NCBI GenBank assembly: GCA_041485385.1 | Contig: JBGPJM010000035.1 | Location: 1-28,612 of the forward strand | Length of the DNA stretch: 28,612 bases | Direction: 5' to 3' | Source of the DNA: JBGPJM01 sp041485385 | Lineage (GTDB): Bacteria; Planctomycetota; Phycisphaerae; Phycisphaerales; UBA1924 | Part shown: in pieces, positions 8,511-14,530 of the stretch | Position numbering within the stretch: the first letter of the stretch is position 1 | How the letters are laid out: every line of letters begins with the position of its first letter | The notes under the pieces: generated by a model | What the model saw: the letters and a program-made list of their open reading frames with translations, nothing else | The model's database searches: none | Told to the model about the DNA's origin: nothing | Position numbers and translations under genes: made by a program

Positions 8511-8516
8511 AGTGTA
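8511..8516 (-). promoter_or_regulatory. Putative -10 box (TACACT) for the DUF3592 gene
   Basis: On the reverse strand CCCGTACACT ends 5 bases before the ATG at 8505. The spacing puts transcription start at or next to the start codon. The same box precedes the genes at 20312, 27804 and 28369. No clear -35 is seen. Confidence 0.5.
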
Positions 8517-8522
8517 CGGGAC

Positions 8523-8719
8523 CGCACGACCGCCGCCGGGGGTGCAACCCCCGGTTCATGCCGCCTTTCACCTCCCAGGGCGGACATCCGACAACCGTCA
8601 CACCCCACGCCCCCAACCGCCCGCAGAGGTCGCGCTCCAGCGCGGGCCAGCTCCTCAATCGCCTGGTCCTCCCCCTCCCCGCGTCCTCCCGCCTCGCCCT
8701 GGGGTTGGAGGTGCCGGAG
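8523..8719. repeat. Direct repeat of about 200 bp, right copy
   Basis: The counterpart of 7708-7915, including the hairpin CCGGGGGT-GCA-ACCCCCGG at 8536-8554. Its distal 44 bases (8677-8720) are repeated exactly at 7347-7390. Open frames through the repeat (for example GAWGVTVVGCPPWEV) are also present in the left copy, but no start signal supports translation. Confidence 0.82.
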
Positions 8720-8872
8720 GAAGTGGCTTCCCCTTCCTCTGGCGCCAGTTAGCGCCACCCGCCCCGGTGACCCACCCTGCCCACATAGCTGGTGCCCTCA
8801 ATCGATCGCCAGTACACTCTCCCGAACCTCGCGGCAACATCAAGAGGAGCCGGTCCGCTGGAGTGGACAATC

Positions 8873-8989
8873 ATGCGAGAGATCCTCGAGGTCTCGCGAC
8901 CCCGCGCTCGGCCGCTGCTCAAGCTGCGAGGCCGCAACCTCTCGTGGGAAAGCCTGGCCATGTGGTCGATACAATCGGACACGCCCTAG
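8873..8989 (+). pseudogene. Short reading frame cut at the edge of the ATPase/PIN module
   Basis: ATG 8873 opens a 38-codon frame (MREILEVSRPRARPLL, ending SIQSDTP) with GGAG 10 bases upstream and a TACACT box at 8813-8818. The stop TAG is part of the CTAG of the first module repeat at 8986. It could be the 5' piece of a gene interrupted by insertion of the module, or a chance frame. No family is recognised. The downstream part could not be found after 10973. Confidence 0.28.
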
Positions 8990-8998
8990 TGTCCTGAC
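8986..8998 (+). repeat. Module end repeat 1 (CTAGTGTCCTGAC)
   Basis: An exact inverted partner, GTCAGGACACTAG, lies at 10961-10973, so the two frame the ATPase/PIN gene pair. CTAG at the outer edge of both could be a target-site duplication or part of the repeat. Confidence 0.75.
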
Positions 8999-9050
8999 CG
9001 AGAGTTTATCGCCCCTGAAGAGAATCCCGGGGAATCAACCGTTGTCCTCG

Positions 9051-9076
9051 CGGCTTCCTCGAAGTCACCACACTAG
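9051..9076 (-). repeat. Module end repeat 2, directly before the ATPase start codon
   Basis: Reads CGGCTTCCTCGAAGTCACC then ACACTAG. It is a near copy, in the same orientation, of 10948-10973 (CG-CTTC-GAAGTCA-ACACTAG conserved). It is inverted relative to 8986-8998, so 8986-9076 also looks like a 91-bp unit with inverted ends. Confidence 0.68.
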
Positions 9077-10357
9077 ATGGAGACGGACTTGTTTACCTTG
9101 CTCATAGAGAACGTTCGCCGTTTCGATCAGGTCCACCGACTTCCTGTGCGACCCATCACGGTCCTCGTCGGCGAGAACAGCTCCGGCAAGACCACTTTGC
9201 TAGCCGCCCTCGTCGCAGCTCTCTACCAGCAAGAACTCCCGATCCCCTTCACGTTCAATATCCCACCCTTCGAGTTGGGCACCTTTTCAAGCATCGCGAC
9301 GTACAAGGGCGGCTCATACGGACGTGCGCTCAGCTTTGCCGTCGGCATCGACACGGACCCTGACGCCAGCGGTACAGTCCGGTCGTGGATGTGCCGGTTC
9401 ATAGAGCGAAACGGCCTGCCCTTTCCGCAAGAGATTCGGACCGCAAGTGCCGCCGGCACCATGACAGCGACCGTAAGAAACAATGAGCTCGCAGCTACGA
9501 TCAAGTCTGGAGACAAGTCCATCGAGGTCAGCACGCGCTTGCCAACGGGTGCCAGTGAGAGCCCCTCTCTCTCCGACCTCCTGTTCCGCGCATTGTTTCT
9601 AAAGCGCCCGACCGATGCCAAGGTGGCAGAACTGCTCGCTGCGCCGCGCGCGCGCGACCTCGTCGCTCCCTTGCGAATACTTCCCGAGGTAACGGCGTTG
9701 GCCCCAGTGCGGACCAAGCCAAAGAGGACCTACGATCAACTGAACGATACTCCTACGCCCGAGGGCGACCATGTGCCGATCGTACTGGCTCGACTGCTCG
9801 AGTCCGCTGCGACGGGAACCGAGGCCGAGCGCCTGAGGCACGGCCTCTCGCAATTCGGCGTGGCATCTGGCCTATTTCGTGAACTGAAGCCGCGCCCCTT
9901 GGGCGATCACCCGGGAGACCCCTTCCAAATCATGGTGACAACCATGGGAAGGCCGGCCAACTTGGCAGACGTTGGCTATGGAGTGAGTCAGGCTCTGCCT
10001 GTTGCCGTGCAATGCATGCTGGCGCCACCGAAGCAGCTGGTTGTCGTTCAGCAGCCTGAGGTGCACCTCCATCCTCGGGCGCAGGCGGCACTCGGTTCGC
10101 TCTTCGTGCAGCTATTCAAATCAGAGAAGAAAGTTTTCGTGGTCGAGACGCATAGCGACTTCGTCGTGGACCGCATACGCCAGCACGTAAAGAAGGGTGA
10201 CATCAAACCCAGCGATGTGTCATTGGTCTATCTAGAGATGGTAGGCCCAGAATCTAATCTCCACAGACTGGATCTCGACAACGAGGGCAACATCATGAAT
10301 GCGCCGGCATCGTACAGGGACTTCTTTATGACGGAACAGCTCGGCCTCTACTATTGA
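9077..10357 (+). CDS. ABC/SMC-type ATPase (AAA_21, DUF3696-like), probable defence ATPase
   Basis: 426 residues. It has a full ATPase core of the RecF/SMC/OLD type: Walker A GENSSGKTT (residues 32-40), an ABC-signature-like DVGYGVSQ (298-305), Walker B LVVVQQPEVHLHP with the catalytic Glu in QQPE (325-328), and an H-loop ETHSD (357-361). The C-terminal layout (signature, QPEVHLHPRAQA, ETHSDFVVDRIR, and LHRLDLDNEGNI) is that of AAA_21/DUF3696-type proteins. The middle (residues about 90-290) is diverged and has no Toprim or HNH motif, so the nuclease activity must come from elsewhere. A PIN-domain gene follows 21 bases later, which suggests a two-component ATPase/nuclease system. The ATG has no clear ribosome binding site and abuts a repeat at 9051-9076, so the repeat may carry the promoter. 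Base use is less GC-rich than in the flanks, which suggests acquisition by transfer. Confidence 0.85.
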   Translation: METDLFTLLIENVRRFDQVHRLPVRPITVLVGENSSGKTTLLAALVAALYQQELPIPFTFNIPPFELGTFSSIATYKGGSYGRALSFAVGIDTDPDASGTVRSWMCRFIERNGLPFPQEIRTASAAGTMTATVRNNELAATIKSGDKSIEVSTRLPTGASESPSLSDLLFRALFLKRPTDAKVAELLAAPRARDLVAPLRILPEVTALAPVRTKPKRTYDQLNDTPTPEGDHVPIVLARLLESAATGTEAERLRHGLSQFGVASGLFRELKPRPLGDHPGDPFQIMVTTMGRPANLADVGYGVSQALPVAVQCMLAPPKQLVVVQQPEVHLHPRAQAALGSLFVQLFKSEKKVFVVETHSDFVVDRIRQHVKKGDIKPSDVSLVYLEMVGPESNLHRLDLDNEGNIMNAPASYRDFFMTEQLGLYY

Positions 10358-10378
10358 TTCTTAGAGCGGGGACCTAGA

Positions 10379-10873
10379 GTGATCCGATTGATCGTCGATG
10401 CGAATTGCATGTCCCACGTGTTCGGTGAATCGCAATCGGCAGACTATCAACCGGTTGGCGTGGCCATCGCCGGTCGACGCCCGACCGCCATAGCGATTCT
10501 TGGCGGCTATCTGGTGATAGAGCTGCAGCAGTCGAACAAGATCTGGAACCGAATACTCGAGCTCGAAAGAGCCGGGCGCGCGCACCGCCTTCGAAGGCAG
10601 ACTGTGGATGACGAGACGGCAGCCGTGGAGCAGACTCTCTGCATTCGATCGGATGACCCGCACATTCTGGCTTTGGCGCGGCTATCCGGTTGTCGGGTCT
10701 TGGTGTCAAACGACAAGAACTTGATCGCCGACTTCAAGAACATCGGCATTGTCCCACCACCACGCGGCGCCGTGTACAAGAACCGATCACACTCGCACCT
10801 TCTCGGTTTGGACCGAAAGTCCGTGAAGCGGAGCCAAACAGCCAAGAAGAGCGGGCGGAGGCGTTCCTGCTAG
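10379..10873 (+). CDS. PIN-like nuclease, partner of the ATPase
   Basis: 164 residues starting at a GTG, with GGGGA about 8 bases upstream and the ATPase stop 21 bases before, so the two are probably co-transcribed. The fold signature is that of PIN-domain RNases: Asp7 in LIVDAN at the end of the first strand, Glu48 in LVIEL, Asp92/Asp93 in SDDPHILALAR, and Asp112 in VLVSNDKNLIADF. These acidic residues would bind the metal ions. The C-terminus (about 128-164) is basic (KNRSHSHLLGLDRKSVKRSQTAKKSG) and could bind nucleic acid. It is not paired with a small antitoxin as in VapBC; the partner is the upstream ATPase. By analogy the ATPase could sense infection and release or activate the nuclease; this is inference. 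Start uncertainty is small. Confidence 0.72.
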   Translation: MIRLIVDANCMSHVFGESQSADYQPVGVAIAGRRPTAIAILGGYLVIELQQSNKIWNRILELERAGRAHRLRRQTVDDETAAVEQTLCIRSDDPHILALARLSGCRVLVSNDKNLIADFKNIGIVPPPRGAVYKNRSHSHLLGLDRKSVKRSQTAKKSGRRRSC

Positions 10874-11212
10874 CTATTGTCCCGACTTCGAGTTTCCCGC
10901 CATGCGTCGGAGGCTGGTTTCCCGAGCAGTCCTCGTGGCGGACCGTTCGACTTCTTGGAAGTCAGGACACTAGTATCGTGGCTTGATGTAACGCCGAACC
11001 CGGGACTACCGTGTCGAGGAACGGCAATACCCAGGCCGAACTCTAACGGCCCAACTGCGGAGCCAGAACGCTCGGGCACCTGGCCAAAAAAGCAATGTCG
11101 TTTCCAGGCGCAGGCATGGGGTTGCTGCTCGATGCAACTGGACAACTTGACCTCGGTTCCACTCATCTGAACCGGTACGGGAAAGTCAGGCAGGTCACGA
11201 GTCCGGCGACCA
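10874..11212. other. Module right end and gene-free spacer
   Basis: Bases 10874-10957 hold no gene. The end repeat follows at 10948-10973. From 10974 to 11212 weakly open frames exist on both strands but none has a start signal or recognisable content. Confidence 0.5.
10948..10973 (-). repeat. Module end repeat 3 (right boundary)
   Basis: Contains the perfect palindrome GACTTC-TTG-GAAGTC and ends GTCAGGACACTAG, the exact inverse of 8986-8998. It is a direct near-copy of 9051-9076. Together these mark a unit of about 1.99 kb. Confidence 0.75.
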
Positions 11213-12664
11213 TCAGGGACATCCTGCAAAGAAATCCGTCAAAAAATCAAAGAAATCTTGACTGTTGACGATGCCATCATGGTTGAAGTCGGCCCGGCAT
11301 GGCGCCGTTCGACCACTGAACTCATAGGCGCCGATGTCCACGATGGGTGCTTCTCCCACCCCGCTGTCCGGAACGCTCGGAATGTCCATGAACCGGACCT
11401 CGCCATCAGCGTCAAACGGGAGCGGCTCGGTAGTGTTCCCGTCACTGTCGATGTCGAACGTGTCGGGTGGGACGTAGAAATTGTTACCGGCGTCGATGCA
11501 TGAGGAGTCGACACCTAGTCGCACGTTCTCGTCGCCCGTGCCACGTAGGTCATCCGGCCCATCAATATCAACGAGCAACGGGTCGTTTCCCGAGGTAGCG
11601 ATCCCGTTATTCAGCCCGCTCCAACCCTGGATGCGACAGTAGTCGGCGCTGAGAGAGGGATTGTCAAATGACCATTGCGCTACCTCCACCACCGTACCCC
11701 CATCCGTGTTGCCCCACAGCACGCAGTTACGAATGAGTGCCGACGCGCTCGCTCCCTCGATTCGGATGCCCCCGCCGCGGCTCTGCGCATTGTCAGTTCG
11801 ATTGCCGGCGACCGTGCAGTTCACCAACTGCAGTCCGCCAGACGAGAAGAGGCCACCACCACCGGCCGCGGCGTCATTTCCGACGAACACGCAGTTCACC
11901 ATCAATACCGTTGAGGCAGATCCCACCGCAACCGCGCCGCCAATGCTCCCGCGATTGCCAACAAACGAGCAGCCGTATACGACCGGCGAACCGCCGTCCA
12001 CGTAAAGCCCTCCACCCGGGGTGCTCGAAACCCGCCCATTCCTGAGAAATCTGCAGTTCTGGAATCTGGGGGCACCACCGTTTGTGTAAACGGCAGCCCC
12101 AATCCCAGCGTCATTATCCGTCAGCAGGCAGTTGCGAACGGTCGGACTCGCCGAGACGATGTTGACCCCGCCTCCGGAACGCGTTTCCCCCGAGCCATCT
12201 CGGACAGTAAAGCCGTCAAGGACCGCGTTTGCCAAGACATTCATCGCCGTTACGACGGTGTACGAATTGTCTGAGGTGCCCCCGCCCATGGACTCGTCAC
12301 GATTCAGGTCTCCGCTGAGGATCGTCTCGTGCAAGCGCCAGTCGCGCTCAGCGCGCGTCGTTTCGTTGCCGACGAAACCGCCGAAGACGGCAACCCCCGG
12401 GCGCAGATCAAAGACGGCCTGTCGACTGCCGCCGGGGCCCGCTGGCGTGTAGAACCCCTGCGCTACCCAGAGTTCGTCAGACGGTTGCGCTACAGCCAAG
12501 GCGTCCTGGACGCGGCGAAAGGCCGTCGCCCATGTCAAGCCGTTTCCCCCCTGTGGTGCGGTCGCGTTTACAAACCGGATAGTCTGGCCAAGAGTTGACG
12601 GAGTAGCGGTGCAGATGATTGCAGCACCCGTGAGCGCGACAAGATGCAACTTCGGGCTACGCAT
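11213..12664 (-). CDS. Exported beta-helix protein (choice-of-anchor Q type) with one dockerin-like motif
   Basis: 483 residues. ATG 12664 is preceded by GGAGG at 5 bases and gives a signal peptide ending STLGQ (about 1-26). The body shows repeated short strands with asymmetric Gly/Asn turns (DGFTVRDGSGETRSGGGVNI, NCLLTDNDAGIGAAV, NCRFLRNGRVSSTPGGGLYV, NCVFVGNDAAAGGGGLF, NCTVAGNRTDNAQSRGGGI), the mark of a right-handed parallel beta-helix. DSSCIDAGN near residue 400 and DIGAYEF near 450 fit the choice-of-anchor Q layout. The tail has a single dockerin-like motif, ADFNHDGIVNSQDFFDFL, ending FAGCP, where the two other exported proteins have two. It may bind or degrade a polysaccharide, but no catalytic residues can be identified. 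Less GC-rich than the neighbours. Confidence 0.85.
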   Translation of the reverse strand: MRSPKLHLVALTGAAIICTATPSTLGQTIRFVNATAPQGGNGLTWATAFRRVQDALAVAQPSDELWVAQGFYTPAGPGGSRQAVFDLRPGVAVFGGFVGNETTRAERDWRLHETILSGDLNRDESMGGGTSDNSYTVVTAMNVLANAVLDGFTVRDGSGETRSGGGVNIVSASPTVRNCLLTDNDAGIGAAVYTNGGAPRFQNCRFLRNGRVSSTPGGGLYVDGGSPVVYGCSFVGNRGSIGGAVAVGSASTVLMVNCVFVGNDAAAGGGGLFSSGGLQLVNCTVAGNRTDNAQSRGGGIRIEGASASALIRNCVLWGNTDGGTVVEVAQWSFDNPSLSADYCRIQGWSGLNNGIATSGNDPLLVDIDGPDDLRGTGDENVRLGVDSSCIDAGNNFYVPPDTFDIDSDGNTTEPLPFDADGEVRFMDIPSVPDSGVGEAPIVDIGAYEFSGRTAPCRADFNHDGIVNSQDFFDFLTDFFAGCP

Positions 12665-12688
12665 GTCTACCTCCAGCACAACACCCTC

Positions 12689-12694
12689 AGAGTA
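12689..12694 (-). promoter_or_regulatory. Putative -10 box (GGTGGTACTCT) for the beta-helix gene
   Basis: On the reverse strand GGGTGGTACTCT ends 24 bases before the ATG at 12664. It matches the GGTGGTACnCT box in front of several other genes here. In this case a short leader with a strong GGAGG would result. Confidence 0.45.
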
Positions 12695-12872
12695 CCACCC
12701 TGATCGCCTTCTCCCCACCATTTCGGTTCTGACCAAGCTCGCTCGCTCCGACTCGCCAGGACAAGTCTGCATTCGTCGGCATTTCCTGTGCCTTCGGGTT
12801 GGAGGGCTCCGTTTTTCCATGGTCGCGAAGCCGCCCCATCGGCAACACCGTGAACGGCCATCAAGAAAACGC

Positions 12873-12900
12873 TTGACACAAACCAACAATAGTCTATATT
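12873..12900 (+). promoter_or_regulatory. Near-consensus sigma-70-type promoter
   Basis: TTGACA (12873-12878) and TATATT (12895-12900) are separated by 16 bases. The start codon at 12909 is 8 bases after the -10 box, so the transcript would be leaderless. It is the best housekeeping-type promoter in the window and drives only a gene fragment. Confidence 0.68.
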
Positions 12901-12908
12901 CGTACGGT

Positions 12909-13040
12909 ATGCAAACACACCCCGATCTCCTCACGCCGGCCCCCCTCGCCGCCTCCCCACCCAGCCACCTCCACTGGCTCTGGCACTCCCGCATCCCCCG
13001 CGGCAAACTCACGCTCCTCCTCGGCCCACCCGACGCCGCA
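12909..13040 (+). pseudogene. 5' fragment of a RecA-like (AAA_25/RepA-type) ATPase gene
   Basis: The first ~44 codons read MQTHPDLLTPAPLAASPPSH then LHWLWHSRIPRGKLTLLLGPP. The pattern W-LW-xxRIPxGKLTLLxGxPGxGKS is the start of RepA-like/AAA_25 ATPases found beside primases and in mobile elements. The Walker A lysine should follow, but the frame turns into PDAASGPVPAGTRPP and no ATPase motif appears. The frame then runs antisense through the DinB gene. I read this as a gene whose 3' part was lost, with its promoter intact. It could still express a short peptide. Confidence 0.55.
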
Positions 13041-13108
13041 TCCGGTCCGGTCCCGGCTGGCACGAGGCCGCCGGCCGGCCGGGGTGCACGTGCCGGGCCT
13101 AATCGATC

Positions 13109-13123
13109 GGTGCCGCGGGCACC
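13109..13123. terminator. Stem-loop after the DinB gene
   Basis: GGTGCC pairs with GGCACC around GCG, 10 bases beyond the DinB stop on the reverse strand. A GC-rich palindromic tract (GGCCGGCCGG) lies next to it. Confidence 0.4.
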
Positions 13124-13132
13124 GCCGGGCTA

Positions 13133-13639
13133 CTACCCCGCGCTCTCCGCCCCCACCCTCACCCTCATCATGTAGTCCAGCTCCGGCGCCACCGCCCCCA
13201 CCCGCTTCAGCATGTTCACCGCCTGCGCCCGGTGGTGCGTCGCGTGGTAGCACAGCTGCATCAGCATCTCCCTCTGCGGCGCCCGGAACAGCTTCCCCTT
13301 CGAGTCCCGGTACTTCTGCACCCGCTCCACCCCCTCCTCCGTCACCCCCGCCAGCATCGCGTCCCGCTGCGACCACGTCTGCGTGAACCGCGCACCCAGC
13401 GTCGCGATATCCACCCGCTCGTCCTCCCGCGGCCACGGCGTCTCCACGCGCCCGCCGCACCGCTGCCGCCACACATCCTCCCCCGCATGAATGTGCACCA
13501 GCGTCCGCCGCAGCGTCCCCGGCCCCATCTCCATCGGCCGGTCCAGTTGCTCGTCCCTCAACCCGTCGGCGCACTCCAAGAGCCGCCCGTCCGCCCAATC
13601 GTTGTACTCCAGCATCAACCGCAGAGTCTCCAGGAACAT
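13133..13639 (-). CDS. DinB/YfiT-family metal-binding protein
   Basis: 168 residues, the usual length for this four-helix-bundle family. Key histidines are visible: His49 or His51 in LVHIHAGEDVW and His131/134/135 in CYHATHHRAQAV, which fit the family's three-His metal site. N-terminal LMLEYNDWADGRLLE matches the first helix (the conserved YNxWAN-like block). The family includes thiol-dependent transferases (such as bacillithiol or mycothiol transferases) and many uncharacterised members; the substrate here is not known. ATG 13639 has GGAGG about 10 bases upstream. It stands alone on the reverse strand; a TATATT at 13757-13762 on that strand could be its -10. Confidence 0.85.
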   Translation of the reverse strand: MFLETLRLMLEYNDWADGRLLECADGLRDEQLDRPMEMGPGTLRRTLVHIHAGEDVWRQRCGGRVETPWPREDERVDIATLGARFTQTWSQRDAMLAGVTEEGVERVQKYRDSKGKLFRAPQREMLMQLCYHATHHRAQAVNMLKRVGAVAPELDYMMRVRVGAESAG

Positions 13640-13756
13640 CCGTCCGCCTCCTCCGCCTCTCCGGCGTCATGATCCCACCCCGCCCCCCGACCGCCTGTTT
13701 GTATGCCCCCTCCCAGTTCCCGCCGCACCACCGTTACTCCTGACTTGTCCATCCCC

Positions 13757-13762
13757 AATATA
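13757..13762 (-). promoter_or_regulatory. Possible -10 box for the DinB gene inside a small palindrome
   Basis: TATATT on the reverse strand lies inside CCCC-AATATA-GGGG (13753-13766). A TTGGCG lies about 19 bases upstream. The palindrome could be an operator. Support is positional only. Confidence 0.3.
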
Positions 13763-13841
13763 GGGGAAGGTCCATCCTGCGCGCCAAATTGGGGTAATAG
13801 GTGCAGATTCTCTTGCTACATTCCCGCGGCAACGTAGAGTG

Positions 13842-13882
13842 GCCTAAGGGCTAGGGCCTAAGGCCTGCGGCCTGGGGCCTGG
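13842..13882 (+). repeat. Tandem heptamer repeat (GCCTnnG)
   Basis: Six units of 7 bases follow each other: GCCTAAG, GGCTAGG, GCCTAAG, GCCTGCG, GCCTGGG, GCCTGGT. The surrounding stretch 13640-14087 holds no gene I can support. Confidence 0.65.
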
Positions 13883-14087
13883 TTGGAGGGGGCGGGGTAT
13901 GGGGAGAGGGACAACCGACACCGACGTGAGGCGACCTGGTCAGGGAGGCGACCCCTCTCTGCTCTGTCTCTCAGCGACCCCCGCGCCACGGCGCGAGCAC
14001 TCTTCGGGGTTGCGCGCATATTGGCGGCCGCTAACCCACTCAAGATCATGTGCTACAAGCACTTACAGCAAAAAGCCACCCGGGAAG

Positions 14088-14189
14088 AAGTCGCAAAAAG
14101 TCGCAAAAAGTCAACCGAAGTCGTCGAAAGTCGAAGGAAGTCGTGCCGAAGTCAACGCAACCCGGTCCGAAGTCGCCCCAAGTCGGCGC
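14088..14189 (+). repeat. Phased decamer array 1 (AAGTCnnnnn)
   Basis: AAGTC occurs at 14088, 14098, 14108, 14118, 14128, 14138, 14149, 14170 and 14180. The steps are 10,10,10,10,10,11,21,10, so all units lie on one face of the helix. The first two units are identical (AAGTCGCAAA). A 10-base period rules out a coding repeat. Located 340-440 bases before gnd. Confidence 0.85.
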
Positions 14190-14319
14190 AACCGGAAGAT
14201 TGGGACCGAACTCTGGATCGCGCCCGCGCGCGCTTCAGGGTTCCGGCGCGCACAAACGGGCCGGATCGCACACAACATCTTGCAGAACAACGACTTACAT
14301 TCATCCGCCCCGCCGGGGG

Positions 14320-14408
14320 AAGTCCAAAACTCTCAAAAACTCTCCAAAACACTCAAAAACTCTCGCAGTTTTCTCTGTGTATCTCCAAAACTCTCAAAAA
14401 CTCTCGAC
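14320..14408 (+). repeat. Phased decamer array 2 (AACTCTCAAA)
   Basis: AACTCTCAAA-like units start at 14328, 14338, 14348, 14358, 14389 and 14399, with steps 10,10,10,31,10; an AAGTC starts at 14320. The unit differs from array 1 by two bases (AAGTCGCAAA versus AACTCTCAAA). A-tracts spaced by one helical turn should bend the DNA. The array ends 122 bases before the gnd start codon. Confidence 0.82.
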
Positions 14409-14530
14409 GTTTGTTTTTTCCCGTCCCCGCGTCCTCTTCTTCCCCCATCCCCCATCCGCCATCCCACATCCGCCATCACCTTGATCCCCCGCCCCGCCCG
14501 CCCCATGATGCACTCCCAACGGAGCACCTC

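Noticed and set aside
10379..10873. VapC toxin of a VapBC pair
   Set aside because: The upstream gene is a 426-residue ATPase, not a small DNA-binding antitoxin, and no small gene lies next to the PIN gene.
10870..11229. Reverse-strand 119-codon open frame between the module and the beta-helix gene
   Set aside because: It crosses the module end repeat, overlaps the 3' end of the beta-helix gene, has no start signal and no recognisable pattern.
14088..14408. CRISPR-like array
   Set aside because: Units are only 10 bases, there are no unique spacers of constant length, and no cas gene is nearby.
14049..14530. N-terminal extension of gnd through the decamer arrays
   Set aside because: The frame stays open but the 10-base period does not fit codons, and ATG 14531 has its own ribosome binding site and the normal GnD N-terminus.
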